DNA of 46,503 nucleotides from Pseudomonadota bacterium (GTDB taxonomy: Bacteria > Pseudomonadota > Gammaproteobacteria > Steroidobacterales > Steroidobacteraceae): NCBI GenBank assembly GCA_025357635.1, contig JANXOV010000026.1:1-46503 (forward strand). The letters are read 5' to 3'. Within the stretch, counting starts at the first letter, position 1, and every line of letters starts with the position of its first letter. Under the pieces are notes generated by a model. That model was given only the letters and a program-made list of their open reading frames with translations, searched no databases and was not told the origin of the DNA. The position numbers and the translations under genes are program-made. Positions 16,449 through 25,810 of this stretch are shown in pieces.

Positions 16449-17708
16449 TCAGGGTGCGGCCGCATCGATGACGGGCGCATCGCCGACACCGCGAGCGACG
16501 AGAACGGTCACCGCCAGATCCGCCGTCACATTGCCGACCGTTCGGAACAGGTCCGGAATGACTTCGATGGCCAGCAGCAGCGGCAGGATATCGGTGGGCA
16601 CGCCCATGGCGTAGGAAATCGGCACCGTCGTCGTGAAAAAGGTGATCTGGCTGGGCAGACCGACGATGGCGAAGTTCGTGATGACGGCCACGCCCACACC
16701 GGCAAGCACTTGTGCAAGGCCGATCTGTACGCCGTGTACATGCGCCACGAACAAGACCACGCTCAGGTTCACGATGGGGCTGGTCAGACGAAACAGCGAG
16801 ACGGCCATGGGCAGCGTCACGGCGGTCACCTGCGGCGGCAGCCGCAGATCGGTCTTCGCAACGTCGATCATGGCCGACAGGCAGGCCAATGAGGATCGCG
16901 TGCTGAAGGCGAGGACCTGCACCGGCAGCACCGCCCTGGCGAAGCGCAGCAGCGGAATCCCCGCGCCGAACCGCACCAGCGGCAGGCAGGCCAGCCCCAC
17001 GAACAATCCGGCCCAGCAGACGATGGCCAGGTAATGGCCGAGCGCGCCGGCCGCGGCGAATCCGCCCTGCCGTCCCAGCTCTGCCGCGAGCGCAAAAACG
17101 CCCAGCGGCGCCACCCACAGCACCCAGCGTACGATGACCAGCATCACTTCAACCACGCCTTGAAAGAACCGCAGCAGCGCCTCGCGCAGCTCAGTGGCGA
17201 TGCGGGCGGTGGCGAATCCGAACAGCAGCGCGAAAATCACGATCTGCAGCACCTGACCCTTGGCCGCGGCATCGAACGGATTGGGCGAAATCAGCCCGAG
17301 CAGCCAGTCGCGAAACGGCGGCGCGGGAGTGATGGCGGTCACCGTCTGCCGCGCGCCGGCGCGCAGGGCGGCGGCGGCGCCCGGATCGACCGGAAAGAGG
17401 TGCAGCAGGAACGGCGTCATGATCGCCCCCGCAAGAGCCGAGGCGCAGAGCAGCAGCACGAACCACCCCATGCTGCGGGCCGCGATGCGGCCGCCGCTGG
17501 CGTTCTGCCGCACCGTGCCAACGCCGGTCACGAGCAGCGCAAACACCAGCGGCAGCACGGTCATACGCAAGGCGCTCAGCCACAGACCGCCGAGCGGTTC
17601 GACGGCGAACAGGACCTGCGCAAAAATCGAGCCGGGAGAACCGGCGATGAGGGCGCCGGCGCAAAAGCCGGCAATCAACCCCAGCAGGATCCGCGCCCCG
17701 AGGGACAT
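16449..17708 (-). CDS. SLC1-type dicarboxylate/amino acid:cation symporter
   Basis: 419 aa, inner membrane. N-terminal helices (ILLGLIAGFCAGALIAG, then LGGLWLSALRMTVLPLVFALLVTGV) match the GltP/DctA family. It also has the hairpin region STRSSLACLSAMIDVAK (serine-rich HP1), LPMAVSLFRLTSPIVNLSVVLF and a C-terminal HP2-like stretch with VGLPSQITFFTTTVP. It imports a carboxylate or amino acid with Na+ or H+. It begins 2 bases after the stop of the Rieske oxygenase gene, the last gene of the receptor operon. It could therefore carry that pathway's substrate or product across the inner membrane. Confidence 0.92.
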   Translation of the reverse strand: MSLGARILLGLIAGFCAGALIAGSPGSIFAQVLFAVEPLGGLWLSALRMTVLPLVFALLVTGVGTVRQNASGGRIAARSMGWFVLLLCASALAGAIMTPFLLHLFPVDPGAAAALRAGARQTVTAITPAPPFRDWLLGLISPNPFDAAAKGQVLQIVIFALLFGFATARIATELREALLRFFQGVVEVMLVIVRWVLWVAPLGVFALAAELGRQGGFAAAGALGHYLAIVCWAGLFVGLACLPLVRFGAGIPLLRFARAVLPVQVLAFSTRSSLACLSAMIDVAKTDLRLPPQVTAVTLPMAVSLFRLTSPIVNLSVVLFVAHVHGVQIGLAQVLAGVGVAVITNFAIVGLPSQITFFTTTVPISYAMGVPTDILPLLLAIEVIPDLFRTVGNVTADLAVTVLVARGVGDAPVIDAAAP

Positions 17709-17710
17709 GC

Positions 17711-18871
17711 TCAGTCGCCGATCTCGGCGCGCAGCCAGTCGTGGAACTGGCGCACCACATACTCCTCGGGCATGAGCACGCCGCTTTCATGCGGCGCGGC
17801 GCGCAGCCCCGCCTGATTCAGCTCGCACACCTCGGCGTCCTCGCGCATCACGGCGCCGGAGAAGTCCACGACTTTGGATACATCGAAACCGGGGTCCGCC
17901 AGCGTCTCGGGCGAGAACAGAAACTCCACCCGCATTTCCGTGCTTTCGGGTCCCAGCGGCATCAGGCGCACCAAACGAACGTAGTCCGGGTGGCAGACGA
18001 TGAACATCGAGGGAAGTCCGGTCACATACACATGCGCGGCCAGCCGGTCGGCCTCGCTCAGGCCGGCAAACGGCTTTCCTACCAACGCGCCATCGCTTGA
18101 CCAGGTGCCCGCGCCGCGGCGCAAACCGCCCCTGTACTTGGGATCATCGTCGGCCGCGTGCTCGCGCCATTGCGGATCGTCGCGTTCCTCCATCAGCGCA
18201 CGGCCGAATATCGGCACCAGTTGCGACAGCGACGGATGCACGACCGGGCAGTGCAGGCATTCGTTGTAGTTTTCCCAGAAGATCTTCCAGTTGCAGCGCA
18301 TGACCGTGGTGAACGCATGCCCGATGCGCAGATCCTCCAGCGGCCAGGAGTCGAGCCGGCTCAGCGGCACATCGAAGCCGGCCGTAAATTCAGGCGGCCG
18401 CTCGGCAAGACAGGCGAAAATGAAGCCACGCCACACCTTGAGGTTCACCGGATACAGCGGGTAGTCGCTGACATCGAACCCACGCGCGACGGATTTTGAT
18501 GTGGTGCGCAGCAGTGTGCCGTCGAGGGAGTAAGTCCAGGCATGGTAGGGACAAGTGATCGCCCCGCCGCGCAAGGTCCCCGACTCCTGCGTGCACAGCA
18601 GTGCGCCGCGGTGCCGGCAGGTATTGTGAAAGGCGCGCAACGTGCCCGAGTCATCGCGCACCAGCAGAATCTTCTGGTCGCCGATGGCCACGCTCTTGAA
18701 AGAGCGCGGCGCCAGCATCTCGTTCGACCGTCCCACGTACACCCAGTGGCGCTGCCAGATCTTCTTCAGTTCCAGCGCGTGATGGGCCGGGTCGAAGTAA
18801 TACCGCGCCGGCAGACCCGGCACTGATTCCTTCAGCCCATTGAACTGGATTTCGGGTTGCGGAGTCGCCAT
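17711..18871 (-). CDS. Rieske-type aromatic-ring-hydroxylating oxygenase, alpha subunit
   Basis: 386 aa, cytoplasmic. The Rieske 2Fe-2S site is complete (CRHRGALLC with CPYHAW about 18 residues later, near residues 86-109). The mononuclear iron region shows NYNECLHCPVVHPSL, with two His, near residues 203-220. Such oxygenases hydroxylate, demethylate or otherwise oxidise aromatic or quaternary-amine substrates and need a separate reductase, which is not in the window. Part of the leftward operon between the MBL-fold hydrolase (32 bases upstream) and the symporter. Confidence 0.92.
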   Translation of the reverse strand: MATPQPEIQFNGLKESVPGLPARYYFDPAHHALELKKIWQRHWVYVGRSNEMLAPRSFKSVAIGDQKILLVRDDSGTLRAFHNTCRHRGALLCTQESGTLRGGAITCPYHAWTYSLDGTLLRTTSKSVARGFDVSDYPLYPVNLKVWRGFIFACLAERPPEFTAGFDVPLSRLDSWPLEDLRIGHAFTTVMRCNWKIFWENYNECLHCPVVHPSLSQLVPIFGRALMEERDDPQWREHAADDDPKYRGGLRRGAGTWSSDGALVGKPFAGLSEADRLAAHVYVTGLPSMFIVCHPDYVRLVRLMPLGPESTEMRVEFLFSPETLADPGFDVSKVVDFSGAVMREDAEVCELNQAGLRAAPHESGVLMPEEYVVRQFHDWLRAEIGD

Positions 18872-18903
18872 CGGGATATTGTACCCGCGGCCGCCGCAGA
18901 ACC

Positions 18904-19821
18904 CTATTTCACGTGGTTTTCGACGCTGTACTTGAGAAAGAAATCCGCCTGCTTGTGGTCCGGATACTGCGCGGTCATCGCCTGCATCGCCTCCTGCCGG
19001 GACTTGGCGTTCGTCACGATCCGGGTGTAGTCATCGATGTAGCGGACCATGTCATCGAACAGGCTCATGTCCGAAGGATCCCCGTGACCGGGATACACTG
19101 TCGGATTCAGACCCGCATATCGTGATTTGATTCGCAGCAGTTCGGCCCGCCAGGCCGCCACCCGATCCAACGTGATGTCATCACCCATCCACAGATGCAC
19201 TTTGTTGTAGCCGAAGTCGGCGAGAAACAGCGCATTCAGATCTTTGCTGTAGACGGTGGCCATATGCCTGGCTTCTGTGGGCACATAGTCGGTCGTTATC
19301 TCCAGCGTGCCGCCGCCCTTCATGGTCAGCTTGTTGCCGGCCAGCACGCCGATGGTGTGCTGGTAATCAAAGCCTGACGGGTTGGCCGCCGTTCGCGGCC
19401 GCAGCGCAGGCTCCAGGGCAGGCTCGGCTCCCGTCTCGCCGCCGCTGTCCATGTAGATCGCATAGTCCTTGACGTCGCGCTTGATCGCCTCGTTGGCGAC
19501 CACGATCTTCGCTCGGGGGAATTCCTGGTGAAACCACGCCATTCCGGTGAAATGATCGGTGTGGCCATGGCTGATCAGGATATGAGTCAGCGGCAGGCCT
19601 TTGGCCTTGATGATTTCGGCCAATTTTTTCGCTTCGTAGGTCTTGCGTTGCACGTCCATGACCACCAGCGACTTGCCGTTGGAGAAAATGAACGAGTTCA
19701 CGGAAGCGAATCCGCCCTTGTAGACCTCAACCTGCAGTGCGGCGGCGCGCGCGGGGTGGGCCGCGGTGCGCGCCAGCAGCAGACTCGCGGCCAGCAGCAC
19801 CCCGATCGATCGCACTGTCAT
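18904..19821 (-). CDS. Periplasmic metallo-beta-lactamase-fold hydrolase
   Basis: 305 aa from ATG 19821, which has GGAGG 5 bases upstream and gives a signal peptide (RSIGVLLAASLLLARTAAHPARAAA). The metal motif SHGHTDHFTGM (HxHxDH) is near residue 95. Further likely ligands are TEARHMATVY, FLADFGYNK and YPGHGDPSDM. It is therefore an exported Zn hydrolase of the SoxH/glyoxalase-like group that could open an ester, lactone, lactam or sulfate bond. It begins 13 bases after the amidohydrolase stop. Confidence 0.88.
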   Translation of the reverse strand: MTVRSIGVLLAASLLLARTAAHPARAAALQVEVYKGGFASVNSFIFSNGKSLVVMDVQRKTYEAKKLAEIIKAKGLPLTHILISHGHTDHFTGMAWFHQEFPRAKIVVANEAIKRDVKDYAIYMDSGGETGAEPALEPALRPRTAANPSGFDYQHTIGVLAGNKLTMKGGGTLEITTDYVPTEARHMATVYSKDLNALFLADFGYNKVHLWMGDDITLDRVAAWRAELLRIKSRYAGLNPTVYPGHGDPSDMSLFDDMVRYIDDYTRIVTNAKSRQEAMQAMTAQYPDHKQADFFLKYSVENHVK

Positions 19822-19834
19822 TGGCGCCTCCGCA

Positions 19835-21574
19835 TCACTTACCGTCTTGAAGCGGCGGCAAATCGCTGTCGAACACCTTCTCCCCACCGATGAAGGTCAT
19901 CCTGACCTTGGTGTCGTGCACACGCGTCACCGGCACCTCGTAGGGGTTCTGATCCACGACGATCACGTCGGCCAGCATGCCGACCGCGATCTGTCCCACT
20001 TTGTGGTTCATACGCTCCTGCCGTGCGGCGTTGACGGTGAACAGATCCATGGCCTGCGGCAATGTGATGGCCTCCGCCTTGCCAAAGGAGTTCTTGCTGC
20101 CGCCCGGCAGCTCGCGGGTCACCAGCGTCTCGATGCCGATCCAAGGATTGACTGAGGGGACGACCGCCCAGTCGGAGCCCGGTACCACCGCGGCGCCCGC
20201 CTCGATCATTTCTCGAACGGGCCACACGCGTCGGATGACCGGATCGCCCACCGCTTCGGTGATGCTGTCATTGATGGGACTGGGCGCCCACAAATAGGGC
20301 GAGACTTCGAAGGTGGCGCCGATGGGCCGCGCACGTACGATGTCCTGCGGCGATACGAAGGTGCAATGCCCGACGTTGTGCAGCAGACCGCTGAAGCCGT
20401 TTGCCTTGCGCGCCGCGGCGATCGCATCAAGCCCCGCCCGCACGGCGGCGTCCCCGGCGGCGTGAAACTTCACGGTCAATCCCATCTGATCGAAGCGCGT
20501 AACCGCCGCGTTCAAAACGTCCTGCTTCACCAGCAACAATCCCATCCGGCTGGCCTCATCCTGGCGGCCGGCGACCTTGCCGGTATAGGGCTGGAGCATG
20601 GCGGCCGTGTGACTGTCGGTCGGCACGCCGTCGAGAAAGATCTTGACGCAATCGGGCGCCACCCGCTCACGGGCGTATTGATTGCGCGCGTCGATGATGG
20701 CTTCGGCCTCCTCGCTGCCCGGCGCCCAGGCGAGGCAGAGCGTGACCCGCTGTTTCAGAACGCCCGCGTCCGCGAGCGCCGCGTAGGTGCGCATCTCGGG
20801 CTCGGCTCCGGCGGCGAACCCCACCGAGGCCTCGGTGTAGGAGGTGATCCCATACGAGAGCATGGTCCGCAGCGACCAGGAAAGTGCAGCCCTTATGGTT
20901 TTGTCGCTGGGTTTGGGGATGAGCTGGGCCACCCGGTTGATTGCCGCATCCTCCCGCAAAAGGCCGGTGGGATTTCCTGAGGCATCACGCTCGATGATGC
21001 CGCCGGCGGGATTCGGCGTGTCCTTGGTGATTCCGGCGAGCGCCAGCGCGCGCGAATTGGCCCAGGAGCTGTGGCCGCTGGTATCGGCCAGGAGCACCGG
21101 GTTGTTCGGTGCAGCACGATCCAGCATCTGCCGGGTCGGAGATTTTCCCAGGGCCGGCGCATCCCATTGCCCGCCGGTCACCCATTCGTCCTTATCGGCC
21201 TTGGCGGCACAGGCGGCGACCTGCTTTAACGTGACGGCGCTGTTCGAGCCCTGCGGTGTTTTGCAGGCCCGCTCGGCCATCCCGCCGAACAGCGGATGCA
21301 CGTGCACGTCATGCAATCCGGGAAGGACGGTGGCGCCTTTCAAATCCACGAACTGGGTCGCGCTGCCGCGCAGCGCGCTGATGGCCTGCGTGTCGCCGAC
21401 GGCCATGATGACGCCGCCGCGCACGGCCAGCGCACTGGCATATCCTGCGGGCAGACGGACGCGACCGTTGACGAGTACGAGATCCGGGGCACCGTCCGGC
21501 GCCGGCGAGCACACCGCCGGCGCGCCGGTCAGGACCGATGCGCCCAGGAGCATCGCGATGCGCAGACCTTTCAT
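19835..21574 (-). CDS. Exported YtcJ-like amidohydrolase (first copy)
   Basis: 579 aa. ATG 21574 is used because AGGGG, overlapping the TAG of the receptor gene, sits 4 bases before it; a GTG one codon earlier is also possible. A signal peptide (LRIAMLLGASVLTGAPAVC) is followed by the urease-like amidohydrolase fold. The metal site HDVHVHPLFGG is near residue 85; other family marks are FLDGVPTDSHTAAML, VKFHAAGDAAVRAGLDAI and PGSDWAVVPSVNPW. YtcJ-type enzymes hydrolyse amide, formamide or imide bonds. Its stop lies 13 bases before the MBL gene and its start 4 bases after the receptor, so they are one transcript. Confidence 0.9.
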   Translation of the reverse strand: MKGLRIAMLLGASVLTGAPAVCSPAPDGAPDLVLVNGRVRLPAGYASALAVRGGVIMAVGDTQAISALRGSATQFVDLKGATVLPGLHDVHVHPLFGGMAERACKTPQGSNSAVTLKQVAACAAKADKDEWVTGGQWDAPALGKSPTRQMLDRAAPNNPVLLADTSGHSSWANSRALALAGITKDTPNPAGGIIERDASGNPTGLLREDAAINRVAQLIPKPSDKTIRAALSWSLRTMLSYGITSYTEASVGFAAGAEPEMRTYAALADAGVLKQRVTLCLAWAPGSEEAEAIIDARNQYARERVAPDCVKIFLDGVPTDSHTAAMLQPYTGKVAGRQDEASRMGLLLVKQDVLNAAVTRFDQMGLTVKFHAAGDAAVRAGLDAIAAARKANGFSGLLHNVGHCTFVSPQDIVRARPIGATFEVSPYLWAPSPINDSITEAVGDPVIRRVWPVREMIEAGAAVVPGSDWAVVPSVNPWIGIETLVTRELPGGSKNSFGKAEAITLPQAMDLFTVNAARQERMNHKVGQIAVGMLADVIVVDQNPYEVPVTRVHDTKVRMTFIGGEKVFDSDLPPLQDGK

Positions 21575-21581
21575 CACGCCC

Positions 21582-23930
21582 CTAGTACCGGTAGAGCGCC
21601 GTCACGCCGATGGTGCGCGGTCTCCAGGTGTAGACCTGAAACAACGGCGAGGCGCCGGGCACACCGTCCAGCTGCTGCGAGAGCTTGGGCTTGGTGTCGA
21701 ACAGGTTCTGCGCAAACAATGATACATCGAGCGCGCCGAACTTCACGCCGGCGCGCGCCGAGGTGTAGGCATTGGACAGCACGTTGAACACCGTGTTCGG
21801 ATTGCCGCCGTTGGCCGGGTTCTGCCCGGGGGTCACGTCGGTCAGCGCCGCACCATACTGATAATCGATGCGCGCGTAGCCTTCATGCGATGCCACCGGG
21901 AAGTTCAACTGAGTGAACAGCGCCAGCGTCCACGGCGAGCCGCCCAGTCGGTCGCCCTCTGAAACGATCGAAAGCGCCGTGCCCGACGCCGCCGCGGTCG
22001 GGGTCGCGAAGGTGGTGCTGGTGTACTTGGCATCGGTGTAGGCAAACGTGCCGCCGAAGGAGAACGCATCGGTGAGGCGGAACTCCCCCTGCAGGTCGAA
22101 GCCCGTGCTGCGCAGCTCGCCCAGATTGGCCGTGAACTGGAAGCCGCAGTTATTCAGCGCCACGTTCTGCTGAATGTTCTTCCACTTGATGATGTAAGCG
22201 CTTGCATTCAGCAGGATCCGCCGGTCGTTGAACTGATTTTTCGATCCGACCTCGTAGCTCCACAGGCTGTCGGAACTGTACTGATCCGGAACATCCGACA
22301 AGCCATAGTTGGTCAGATCATTGATGCAGGTGGTGGCCACCTTGGGATTGGTGCCGCCGATGCGAAAGCCCTTGGCGATGGTGAGGTAGAGCAGATTGTT
22401 CGCATCTGGGCGGTACTCCAGGCCAAAACGCGGCGTGACCGGATGCTCGGTGATCTTGCCGGTGCTCCCCACCGGCGGCCCGAACAGCACGAAGCCACCG
22501 TATTGCGCGTTGCCCTCGTATTCGGTCTTCGACACGCGCACGCCGGCGATCACCTTGAACTTGTCGGTTACCTTGTAGTCCGCCTGCGCGAACAGCGCGG
22601 TCTGCTTGTCGACAGAGCTGAACGGATCCTGCCGGTAGATGTAGCCGCCGGCATAACCCGGACTCCCCGCGGGAACCCCAAAGAAATCCAGCAGATCCGG
22701 GTCATACACGTTCTCTACGGTGTTTTCCTTGGCACGCTGATAGAACAGGCCGACGGTCCAGTTCAGCTTCGCGGCCGTATCGCTGGATTGAATGCGGATT
22801 TCCTGCGTGAAATTCTGCTGGTCATCCTTCCATTCGGTGGGAGCCGGGCCCCCGGCCAGAGTGAAGAAGGGTGTGCCCAGAAAGATTGAACGGTCGAACT
22901 TGGTGTAGTCGGACGTCGCCGCCTGCTTGCGATCGAAGAACGAGGTGTTGGACACCAGTGTCACTGGCCCCAGGTCCCAGTCCAATTTGATCGCCCCGAG
23001 CGTGAACTTGTCGGAGTTGGGACTGGCGATGTAGTTGCCGGTGCGAAACGGCTCGTTGAACAGGCCGTTGGCCGGGTCCTGGCCCGGAGTGATGGACCAG
23101 AAGGCGGAAATGTCATCCACTTCGCGCTTCTGGTAGTACACGGACGGCGTGACCGACAGCTTGTCGGTGACGGCCCATTTCACCGCCAGCCGCGCGGTCA
23201 CCGTCTTGTTGGAATTCGCGCGCTTGTCGGCAAGACTGCCCGTCTGCCAATCGTAACGGTCGATATAGCCGCCTTCGCGTCGCCCCGAGACGCTTGCGCG
23301 GAAAGCCAGCTTGTCCTCGATCAACGGCGTGCCACCGGCCACGCCCAGTTCGTACAACGGATCGCCGCTCTTGGTGCCGGCAGCCTCGGCGCGGGCATAC
23401 ACGCTGCTGCGCGTCAGGTTCGGCTCCGGTGAGATGAAGCGCAGCGTGCCGCCCTCGGAGCCGGCGCCGAACAGCGTGCCCTGCGGGCCGCGCAGCACTT
23501 CAACGCGCTCGACATCGAACAACGCCGGGTAGGCGTTGAAGGTGCCGAATGACAAATGCCGGCTTTGGATGGGCGTATCGTCGATGTACAGACCGGTGGT
23601 GGCGGCGCCGGCGCTGGAGTCGATGCCGCGGATGGAAATGTTGGAGGACTCGAAATTGTTGTTCACCGCGCCGCGCACGTAGGAGACGCTGGGTGTCAGA
23701 CGCGCCACGTCGTCGATGCTGCGCGTGCCTTGCGCATCCATGGCCGCCTGGCTCAACACCAGGACGCTGATGGGCACGTCCTGCAGGCGCTCGGTGCGGC
23801 GCTGCGCCGTGACGACGATCTCTTCCAATCCAGCGGCCCCGGCCGCAGGCTCACTCGGATCGGCGGCGAACAACGGCGCCGGAGCGCTCAACAGGCCCAA
23901 CAACAGAACTCGACGAAGCAGCATGGACAT
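21582..23930 (-). CDS. TonB-dependent outer-membrane receptor (first copy)
   Basis: 782 aa, with signal peptide (LLRRVLLLGLLSAPAPLFAA). A TonB-box-like LEEIVVTAQRR near residue 35 leads into the plug domain (RIDDVARLTP-like segment, RGIDSSAGAATTGLYIDDTP, RVEVLRGPQGTLFGAGSEGGTLRFIS). A 22-strand barrel follows, ending in a terminal aromatic residue (LYRY). There is no N-terminal STN domain, so it is a plain transporter. It is the first gene of a five-gene leftward operon and presumably brings in the compound that the following enzymes process. AAGGGG precedes the ATG. Confidence 0.94.
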   Translation of the reverse strand: MSMLLRRVLLLGLLSAPAPLFAADPSEPAAGAAGLEEIVVTAQRRTERLQDVPISVLVLSQAAMDAQGTRSIDDVARLTPSVSYVRGAVNNNFESSNISIRGIDSSAGAATTGLYIDDTPIQSRHLSFGTFNAYPALFDVERVEVLRGPQGTLFGAGSEGGTLRFISPEPNLTRSSVYARAEAAGTKSGDPLYELGVAGGTPLIEDKLAFRASVSGRREGGYIDRYDWQTGSLADKRANSNKTVTARLAVKWAVTDKLSVTPSVYYQKREVDDISAFWSITPGQDPANGLFNEPFRTGNYIASPNSDKFTLGAIKLDWDLGPVTLVSNTSFFDRKQAATSDYTKFDRSIFLGTPFFTLAGGPAPTEWKDDQQNFTQEIRIQSSDTAAKLNWTVGLFYQRAKENTVENVYDPDLLDFFGVPAGSPGYAGGYIYRQDPFSSVDKQTALFAQADYKVTDKFKVIAGVRVSKTEYEGNAQYGGFVLFGPPVGSTGKITEHPVTPRFGLEYRPDANNLLYLTIAKGFRIGGTNPKVATTCINDLTNYGLSDVPDQYSSDSLWSYEVGSKNQFNDRRILLNASAYIIKWKNIQQNVALNNCGFQFTANLGELRSTGFDLQGEFRLTDAFSFGGTFAYTDAKYTSTTFATPTAAASGTALSIVSEGDRLGGSPWTLALFTQLNFPVASHEGYARIDYQYGAALTDVTPGQNPANGGNPNTVFNVLSNAYTSARAGVKFGALDVSLFAQNLFDTKPKLSQQLDGVPGASPLFQVYTWRPRTIGVTALYRY

Positions 23931-24019
23931 TGGTGACCCCTTGAATTGATTTTTCCTGCCGCGTCATCCCGACCCAAGGCGCGCGGCTCTACACCTGACT
24001 ACGCATGAGCGGCGCGAAC

Positions 24020-24035
24020 CCGCCAAAAATGGCGG
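24020..24035. promoter_or_regulatory. Inverted repeat between the divergent receptor and amidohydrolase genes
   Basis: CCGCCA-AAAA-TGGCGG, a perfect 6-bp dyad with a 4-base centre, lies in the 160-base divergent region between the first TonB receptor and the second amidohydrolase. It could be an operator shared by both transcripts. No other structure stands out in this region. Confidence 0.35.
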
Positions 24036-24091
24036 TGCAGGCAGCACTGCGCGTATAGCAAACGATCACCCGTGCTGAAAGAGGGATGCCG

Positions 24092-25810
24092 ATGAAAATG
24101 ATTGCCATTGCACTTGGGGCTACCGCCCTGGGCGCGTGTCTCGCGGCTGCAGCGGAGCCTCAACCGGCCGACCTGCTCCTGACTCACGGCGCCATCTATA
24201 CCGTCAACCCCGCCAAACCGTGGGCCCAGGCCGTAGCCATCGCTCACGGCAAGATCGTCTACGTTGGCGATACCGCCGGCGCCAAAGCCTTCACGGGCGC
24301 AGCGACCCAGGTGGTGGATCTGAAAGGCCGGTTCGCGATGCCCGGCATCGTCGATGCGCATGTGCACCCGATCATGGGCGGCATCAAGACGCTGTACGAA
24401 TGCAATTTCCCCTTCACGGCGACCCCGGCGCAAGTCGCGGCCGCTCTAGCGGCCTGCACCAAGAAGACGCCGCCCGGCGCCTGGATCCGCGGCGGTCAAT
24501 GGGGCAGCAGCTTCTTCGTGCAGAACAAGTTGGACTCCCCGAAAGGGTTTCTCGATGCGGTCACCACCTTGCATCCGATTTTCCTGAACGATGACTCCGG
24601 CCATAACGGCTGGGTCAACAGTGCGGCGCTCGCCGCCGCCAAGCTGACCAAGGCAAGTCCCAATCCGGTCGGCGGCACGATTCAACGCGGCGCCGACGGC
24701 GAACCCAATGGCGTGCTGATGGAAACCGCCGCGCGCATTTTCGACACGCTCATTCCAGCCTGGACCGACGAGCAATTCGTCGCGGCGGCGAAGGAATCCA
24801 CACGTCTGGCAAATGCCTACGGCATCACCTCCATCAAGGATGCCGGCGCGCCGTTTCATCCGACGGGAAAGGCTTTCAGCACGCTCGACAAGGCCGGCGG
24901 ACTGACGCTCGATGTCGCCCTCTGCGCCTCAACCCCGTACGGCGCACGCAGCGTGCCGCTGGACTATGCGGCCATCGAACGGCAGCGCGATCAATTCCGT
25001 ACGGCGCATGTGCACACAGAATTCGTCAAGCTGTTCCTGGACGGCGTGCCCACCGAGGCACGAACCGCCGCCATGCTGGCGCCATACGTTGCGGACGCGG
25101 GCCACGGCAAAGACTTCAAGGGCGAATTGCACATCAATCCGACGCTGCTTGCCCGCGACGTCACCGAACTGGACAAACGCGGCTTCACCATCAAGATGCA
25201 TGCGGCCGGGGATGCCTCGGTGCGCGCCGGCCTGGATGCCGTGGCTGCGGCGCGCAAGGCCAACGGCGACAGCCATCTGCACCATGAACTCGCGCACGCG
25301 GGCTATGTGGCGACAGAGGACATCGCGCGTTTCGCGCAATTGGACGTGATTCCGGATTTCTCGCGCATCATCTGGTTTCCCTCGCCCATCATCGGGTCGG
25401 TGGTCAAAGCCGTCGGGCCGCGCGGCGAGCACTACTGGCCGACGCGCTCGCTGCTCGACGCCGGCGCCATGATCGCGACGGGCTCGGACTGGCCGGCGGC
25501 GGTGCCTGACCAGAACCCGTGGATGGGCATCGAGGCGCTGGTCACGCGCAAGGATCCGCGCGGCGTGACGCCGGGACAGCTGTGGCCCGAACAAGCGGTG
25601 AAGCTTGACGAGGCATTGAAGATTTACACGCTCAACGGCGCACGCGCGCTCAAGCTGGAGCATCAGACCGGTTCAATCGAGCCTGGCAAGTCGGCACAGA
25701 TCATCGTTCTGGATCGCAACTTGTTCAAGATCCCGGCCGACGACATCGGCGACACGCGGGTTCAAATGACCTACTTCGAAGGCAGGCTCGTCTACAGCGC
25801 GCATCAATGA
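24092..25810 (+). CDS. Exported YtcJ-like amidohydrolase (second copy)
   Basis: 572 aa. ATG 24092 is chosen because GAGGG is 6 bases upstream; the earlier ATG at 24086 touches that site. The signal peptide MKMIAIALGATALGACLAAAAE contains LGAC, so it could be a lipoprotein. The catalytic fold parallels the first copy: DAHVHPIMGG near residue 88, LDGVPTEARTAAMLAP, IKMHAAGDASVRAGLDAVAAARKANG, TGSDWPAAVPDQNPWMG. It is clearly a paralogue of the gene at 19835-21574, with different loops. It ends tail-to-tail with the second receptor, overlapping it by 7 bases. Confidence 0.9.
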   Translation: MKMIAIALGATALGACLAAAAEPQPADLLLTHGAIYTVNPAKPWAQAVAIAHGKIVYVGDTAGAKAFTGAATQVVDLKGRFAMPGIVDAHVHPIMGGIKTLYECNFPFTATPAQVAAALAACTKKTPPGAWIRGGQWGSSFFVQNKLDSPKGFLDAVTTLHPIFLNDDSGHNGWVNSAALAAAKLTKASPNPVGGTIQRGADGEPNGVLMETAARIFDTLIPAWTDEQFVAAAKESTRLANAYGITSIKDAGAPFHPTGKAFSTLDKAGGLTLDVALCASTPYGARSVPLDYAAIERQRDQFRTAHVHTEFVKLFLDGVPTEARTAAMLAPYVADAGHGKDFKGELHINPTLLARDVTELDKRGFTIKMHAAGDASVRAGLDAVAAARKANGDSHLHHELAHAGYVATEDIARFAQLDVIPDFSRIIWFPSPIIGSVVKAVGPRGEHYWPTRSLLDAGAMIATGSDWPAAVPDQNPWMGIEALVTRKDPRGVTPGQLWPEQAVKLDEALKIYTLNGARALKLEHQTGSIEPGKSAQIIVLDRNLFKIPADDIGDTRVQMTYFEGRLVYSAHQ

